A DNA stretch of 64,000 nucleotides. Source: Marivirga salinae. Lineage in GTDB: Bacteria > Bacteroidota > Bacteroidia > Cytophagales > Cyclobacteriaceae. Below are positions 59,901 through 64,000 of this stretch, piece after piece. The DNA is taken from the NCBI RefSeq assembly GCF_030503855.1, contig NZ_CP129971.1:1309501-1373500 (forward strand), written 5' to 3'. The first letter of the stretch is position 1, and each line of letters begins with the position of its first letter. Position numbers and translations under genes: made by a program. Below the pieces are notes generated by a model. That model saw nothing but the letters and a program-made list of their open reading frames with translations, was not told the DNA's origin and ran no database searches.

Positions 59901-60797
59901 ATGCCTATTTTATTAGATGGGAAGAAAATATCTTCTCAAATAAAAGAAGAATTAAAAGCAAAAGTTGAAGAATTAAAGAAAGAAGGGGGCAAAGTCCCAC
60001 ATCTTTCTGCAATTTTAGTAGGGACAGATGGTGCAAGCCAAACCTATGTGGAGGCTAAAGTTAAAGATTGCCAGGAAATTGGTTTTGAATCATCAAAATT
60101 GCTTTTTGATGATACCATTTCAGAAGCCGAACTTTTGCAAGAGGTAGATAAACTGAATAATGATGATAGAGTAGATGGATTCATCGTTCAGTTGCCATTG
60201 CCTAAACATATTGATGTTAATAAAGTGTTGAATGCCATCAAGCCAGAGAAAGATGTAGATGGTTTCCATCCGGTGAACTACGGAAGAATGGCTTCCAATT
60301 TGCCGGCTTATGTTCCAGCAACTCCTTTTGGGGTAATGGAATTAATCAAACGCTATGATATTCAAACAAAGGGTAAACATTGTGTGGTAGTTGGAAGAAG
60401 TCATATCGTGGGATCACCCGTTTCCATTTTAATGGGTAGTGCCAATTATCCGGGAGATGCAACAGTTACTTTGACACATCGCTTCACAGTAGATTTAGCA
60501 AAATACACCAAGCAAGCGGATATTTTGATTGTGGCGGTTGGAAAACCAGGTTTAATTACAGCCGATATGGTGAAAAATAATGTGGTAGTGATAGATGTAG
60601 GGACAACTAGAGTTTCTGATTCAAGTAAAAAATTTGGATTTTCTTTAAAAGGAGATGTTCTTTTCGATGAGGTTTCCAAAAAAGCTACACATATTACTCC
60701 AGTTCCTGGTGGAGTTGGGCCTATGACTAGAGCTGGCTTATTAATGAATACATGGTTAGCAGCTCAAAAAGAAATTTATGGAAAAGAACTCGTTTGA
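59901..60797 (+). CDS. folD: Bifunctional methylenetetrahydrofolate dehydrogenase / cyclohydrolase
   Basis: A 298-residue enzyme that interconverts methylene-THF and formyl-THF. Catalytic YVEAKVKDCQEIG holds the Lys, QLPLPKHI the cyclohydrolase Gln, and VVGRSHIVGSPV is the NADP motif. PVPGGVGPMTR closes the family. Its last 20 bases overlap the queE start. Confidence 0.97.
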   Translation: MPILLDGKKISSQIKEELKAKVEELKKEGGKVPHLSAILVGTDGASQTYVEAKVKDCQEIGFESSKLLFDDTISEAELLQEVDKLNNDDRVDGFIVQLPLPKHIDVNKVLNAIKPEKDVDGFHPVNYGRMASNLPAYVPATPFGVMELIKRYDIQTKGKHCVVVGRSHIVGSPVSILMGSANYPGDATVTLTHRFTVDLAKYTKQADILIVAVGKPGLITADMVKNNVVVIDVGTTRVSDSSKKFGFSLKGDVLFDEVSKKATHITPVPGGVGPMTRAGLLMNTWLAAQKEIYGKELV

Positions 60798-61401
60798 TCC
60801 AAGCGTTGAGCTTCCGATAATGGAGGCTTTTTATACTATTCAAGGAGAAGGTTTTCACAGTGGAAAAGCAGCATATTTTATTCGTTTAGGCGGATGTGAT
60901 GTGGGTTGTGTTTGGTGTGATGTGAAAGATTCTTGGGATGCCGATAAATGGCCACTTAAGAATATAGATGATATCGTAGATGAGGCCTATCAATATGAAT
61001 CTCGTTTAGCGGTTATTACTGGAGGTGAGCCTTTTATGTATGATATGCACGGGCTGACCAAGCGTTTATTGCAAAAAGGCTTTCATGTAAATGTAGAAAC
61101 TTCAGGAGCCCACCCTTTTAGTGGAATGGTAGATTGGATTTGTCTATCACCAAAGAAATTTAAAGCTCCCTTAGACCATTGGTATGAAAGAGCAGATGAA
61201 TTAAAAATCATTATCTTCAATAAATCAGATTTTAAATGGGCGGAGGAACATGCCGAAAAAGTTAGCTCTGATTGCAAGCTATTGATTCAACCCGAATGGA
61301 GTAAGCGTGAAGAAATGATGCCTCTGATTGTGGATTATGTAAAAGAAAATCCAAAATGGAGTATTTCTTTACAGACTCATAAATATTTACAAATCCCATA
61401 A
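60778..61401 (+). CDS. queE: 7-carboxy-7-deazaguanine synthase QueE
   Basis: A radical-SAM enzyme of 207 residues that makes the deazaguanine ring in queuosine biosynthesis. The CxxxCxxC cluster is Cys40, Cys44 and Cys47 (GGCDVGCVWCD), with EAFYTIQGEGFHSG at residues 16-29. VITGGEPFMYD follows. It starts inside folD (20-bp overlap), so the two are translationally coupled. Other queuosine genes are not in the window. Confidence 0.93.
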   Translation: MEKNSFDPSVELPIMEAFYTIQGEGFHSGKAAYFIRLGGCDVGCVWCDVKDSWDADKWPLKNIDDIVDEAYQYESRLAVITGGEPFMYDMHGLTKRLLQKGFHVNVETSGAHPFSGMVDWICLSPKKFKAPLDHWYERADELKIIIFNKSDFKWAEEHAEKVSSDCKLLIQPEWSKREEMMPLIVDYVKENPKWSISLQTHKYLQIP

Positions 61402-61495
61402 TACTTGAAATTATTGAAGATTTGCTTGCATTTGAGTCTCCACAAATGCATTTAGGAAAGCTTAGAACACTCTGCTATATCTACTTCACAAGTTA

Positions 61496-61515
61496 CGCGA
61501 GCTTCTTAGCTCGCG
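61496..61515. repeat. Short palindrome of the AGCT family
   Basis: CGCGAGCT-TCTT-AGCTCGCG, the same stem-loop as 42258-42277 with a compensatory change at the second pair. It lies in the queE to PorE-like gap (61402-61583), where no gene is seen. Confidence 0.55.
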
Positions 61516-61583
61516 CTTTAGAAGGTTTATAGCTTAATCCTCCAATTCCTTTTGAAATTCTCCCGTATCAACTAAATTGGGAT

Positions 61584-63440
61584 ATGAATTTCAAAATAAT
61601 ATTCCTCTCTATAATAATTATGTTTTTTAGCCTGACTTTATTCAGTCAGGATTATAAATGGAGAACAGAAAGACTAGTCGAAAAATCTAAGGAAGCTCTT
61701 TACCAAAGAGATTGGGATGCGGCTGTTCAATACATGGATGATGCCATTGCTCTTGAACCTGAAAACCATCACCTTTATTTAGAAAAAGCCACCTTGTTTT
61801 ATGGTATTAATGACTTGAATAAAGTGGTTACTTCATTGGAAAAAGCTTTTTCATTAGAAGAAAAATGGCCTGCCAAATATAATGATTACTATTTCATTTT
61901 AGGGAAAGAGTCATTCGATCGTGGTAATTATGCCCTAGCAAAAAAGCCACTTGAAATTTATCAGCGGAAAGGTTTTAAAGAGGACTACCTTAAAATGACT
62001 GATATAATTACTCAATCTATTGATTTTGCTTTAGAAGAGTTAGAAAAGGTACCAACCAATAATGAAGAAATTAAATCTATAGAATCAGATAAGATCTTTC
62101 GCAGTATTTATTTTCCATTTTTCACTCTCTACCCATCTGAATTTTTGTATTTCACAGGACAAAGAACCGGTAGTTTGGCTGAAGGTATTTATAGAGCTAA
62201 ATTATCAGGTAATCAGTTTGAGAATGTGGAAGAAGTTCCAGTAATCAACACTAAAGAAAATGAGGGCGCAGCTGCAATTTCAGCAGATGGCAGAGTAATG
62301 GTTTTTACAAGCTGCAACAAACGCGATGGGTTTGGGAGTTGCGATTTATATATTTCCTATTACGAAGGAGATGAATGGCAGAAACCAGAGAATTTAGGTG
62401 TTAGTGTTAATTCAAATGCTTGGGAATCACAGCCTTTCCTTTCTTCAGATGGAAGGTTTTTGATATTTAGCTCCAATAGGAAAGGTGGATTTGGTAAAAG
62501 AGATCTTTATTATTCCAGAAAGGAGGGCGATGAATGGATGGAAGCTGTCAATTTAGGAGCGGAAGTAAATACTTTTGCTGATGAGATATCTCCTTTTCTA
62601 ACCTTATCTAATGATGAATTATATTTTAGCTCGAATGGTAGAGTGGGGATGGGAGGATTTGATATCTATAAAACGAAATGGCCTATCAATAAAGGGGAAA
62701 TTGAAAATATCGGCTTACCCATCAATACTTTTAGCAATGAACTTTCCTATCACCAGAAATTTAGTGGAGAAAAATATTGGTCGAGAGAGTTGCAGTCAGA
62801 TGCCAAATACCCTCCATCTAAAATATTTTTTAATGATAAGGAAAAAGGTGGAGAAATTAATTTGGTTTTCGGGAATGTCATAAATGAGGTAGATAGTGCT
62901 AAGCTCAAAGCTAAGATTCAGATCTATGATTTGGAATTAGATAGCCTTGTTCAAGAAACCTATAGCAATTCGCTAGATGGCAGGTATAAGGTGATCATAC
63001 CTAGGCCATCAGATTATGCTTTTTACGTAGAGGCATCCGGATATTTATTTCAATCTAAGAAATTAGAAGTAAATGAAAGAAGAACGGAATTAAATTTTGC
63101 TTTAAAACCAATAGAGAAAGGAGCTACTGTAGAATTAAATAATATTTATTTTGAATTTGATAGTTATGAGTTATCTGAGAGGTCGAAAAACGAAATAAAT
63201 AAGATTGCTGACTTTCTGATTCAAAATCCAGAGGTAGCTATTGAGATTGGTGGATACACTGATGAAGTGGGCTCCAAAGAATATAATAAAGAGTTATCAA
63301 GAAAAAGAGCAAGTGCTGTTTATGATAAAATAATACAAAAAAACGGTGTTGATAAGGAAAAAATTAATATAGTAGGCTATGGAGCTAGAAAATTACCGTC
63401 AGGAGAATTCAAAAAGACTGTAATATTTAGAGTTTTGTAG
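61584..63440 (+). CDS. PorE-like TPR / beta-propeller / CRD / OmpA protein, second copy
   Basis: A 618-residue paralogue of the 20929 protein: signal peptide (ending LFSQ), TPR-like helices (about 30-150), PD40-type propeller (about 190-380) with ISADGRVMVFTS and the repeated LxFSSNRxGGFGxxDLYxS unit, a carboxypeptidase-regulatory-like domain (about 415-510) and a C-terminal OmpA domain (about 510-618) with GGYTDEVGSKEYN and LSRKRASAV. The domain order matches PorE. No lipobox Cys is visible, so attachment is via the OmpA domain. The rightward neighbour is a SusC-like receptor, but the 240-bp gap suggests a separate promoter. Confidence 0.87.
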   Translation: MNFKIIFLSIIIMFFSLTLFSQDYKWRTERLVEKSKEALYQRDWDAAVQYMDDAIALEPENHHLYLEKATLFYGINDLNKVVTSLEKAFSLEEKWPAKYNDYYFILGKESFDRGNYALAKKPLEIYQRKGFKEDYLKMTDIITQSIDFALEELEKVPTNNEEIKSIESDKIFRSIYFPFFTLYPSEFLYFTGQRTGSLAEGIYRAKLSGNQFENVEEVPVINTKENEGAAAISADGRVMVFTSCNKRDGFGSCDLYISYYEGDEWQKPENLGVSVNSNAWESQPFLSSDGRFLIFSSNRKGGFGKRDLYYSRKEGDEWMEAVNLGAEVNTFADEISPFLTLSNDELYFSSNGRVGMGGFDIYKTKWPINKGEIENIGLPINTFSNELSYHQKFSGEKYWSRELQSDAKYPPSKIFFNDKEKGGEINLVFGNVINEVDSAKLKAKIQIYDLELDSLVQETYSNSLDGRYKVIIPRPSDYAFYVEASGYLFQSKKLEVNERRTELNFALKPIEKGATVELNNIYFEFDSYELSERSKNEINKIADFLIQNPEVAIEIGGYTDEVGSKEYNKELSRKRASAVYDKIIQKNGVDKEKINIVGYGARKLPSGEFKKTVIFRVL

Positions 63441-63682
63441 AAGGTTTTTCTTTTTAATATTATATTAGAATATTAATATTTAAACAATTTCTTGAAAAAG
63501 AAGTTTATTTCAAATCTATTGTTTTATTGGCTTTATTGCCTATAATAGACTTGTTTAAAAGGAAAAGTATAGTTAATATTTGGTAAATAATTTTCAAGAA
63601 AAATTTATATTTTGTTAGGAATTTTGATTTGATATTATGTACTTTTAACCTTTAATTATTGTTAACCTAAACTAAAATAAGT

Positions 63683-64000
63683 ATGAAGAAGATTCTACTA
63701 ACATGTATGATGTTGGTGTTCGTGCTATATGCATGGGCGCAGGATCGCACCGTAAGCGGTAAAGTTACTGACTCCGAAACTGGAGAAGGCTTACCGGGTG
63801 TGAATGTTTTATTAAAAGGTACCGGTACTGGGGTCAATACTGACCTTGATGGAAATTATAAAATTTCCGTGCCATCCGAAGGTGGTACATTGGTTTTTAC
63901 GTTTATTGGAATGTCAAAACAGGAAGTTTCAGTAGGCGCTAGGTCTATAATTGATGTTCAATTGGTGACAGATGTACAGCAGTTAAATGAAGTAATCGTC
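63683..64000 (+). CDS. SusC/RagA-type TonB-linked outer-membrane protein (N-terminal part)
   Basis: The first 106 codons, open to the window edge. The signal peptide MKKILLTCMMLVFVLYAWAQ is followed by a carboxypeptidase-regulatory-like domain (RTVSGKVTDSETGEGLPGVN...LKGTGTG...DLDGNYKISVP), ending at QLNEVIV, the start of the TonB box and plug. GVNVLLKGT and DLDGNYKI are typical of SusC proteins that take up glycans with a SusD partner, which would lie to the right. Confidence 0.9.
   Translation, partial: MKKILLTCMMLVFVLYAWAQDRTVSGKVTDSETGEGLPGVNVLLKGTGTGVNTDLDGNYKISVPSEGGTLVFTFIGMSKQEVSVGARSIIDVQLVTDVQQLNEVIV

Overview
The window is a low-GC chromosomal segment (about one third G+C by eye) from a member of the Bacteroidota, most likely a marine Cytophagales bacterium; a Marivirga-like genus is my guess, not a proof. 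The phylum call rests on several things. There is a SusC/RagA-type receptor and other TonB-dependent machinery. A 2405-residue secreted protein carries a C-terminal type IX secretion (T9SS) sorting domain. PorE-like TPR/beta-propeller/OmpA proteins are present. Promoter elements of the TAnnTTTG type occur upstream of several genes, and the conserved small protein DUF2795 is present. No rRNA, tRNA or CRISPR array was seen.

Layout. 1-6311 is a kynurenine degradation cluster: aldehyde dehydrogenase (cut by the window edge) and an atypical SDR on the minus strand, diverging from 3-hydroxyanthranilate dioxygenase, ACMSD, a frameshifted ogt, kynureninase and kynurenine 3-monooxygenase. Together they would take kynurenine to 2-aminomuconate; tryptophan dioxygenase and formamidase are not in the window. 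6382-15590 holds a flavin reductase, an SDR, a Crp/Fnr regulator, rlmN, a lipoprotein, tonB, a dual Fe-S protein and a TonB-dependent receptor with a small partner. 15717-28467 is mostly housekeeping: prfC, lysC, fbp, engB, a PorE-like protein, ispD, a DUF349 protein, ettA and a two-domain VOC protein. 28468-33396 is a repeat-rich zone around a large Asp-box beta-propeller protein. 33397-41850 is a cell-surface locus: a beta-barrel protein, the giant T9SS cargo and a lipoprotein. 41983-47562 is the threonine operon, with a Thr/Ile-rich leader peptide, thrA, a MITE-like insertion, thrB and thrC. 47645-55928 runs on the minus strand: rny, a 6S-like RNA, zapA, a coiled-coil protein, pheT, a DUF1684 protein, rseP and dxr. 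A GH3-family enzyme, an antitoxin-like pseudogene, lepA, folD, queE, a second PorE-like protein and the start of a SusC-like receptor complete the window.

The most notable non-coding content is as follows. (i) Two paralogous structured RNAs, at 10872-11001 and about 49237-49341, share a 25-nt block and the same hairpin plan; the second lies between zapA and rny, where 6S RNA would be expected. (ii) A thr leader peptide and attenuator candidate lies before thrA. (iii) A roughly 126-nt structured dispersed repeat occurs in two copies with a compensatory base-pair change. (iv) A 356-bp MITE-like element with 18-bp terminal inverted repeats and a perfect 10-bp target duplication sits between thrA and thrB. 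(v) A 106-nt near-perfect foldback lies downstream of tonB.
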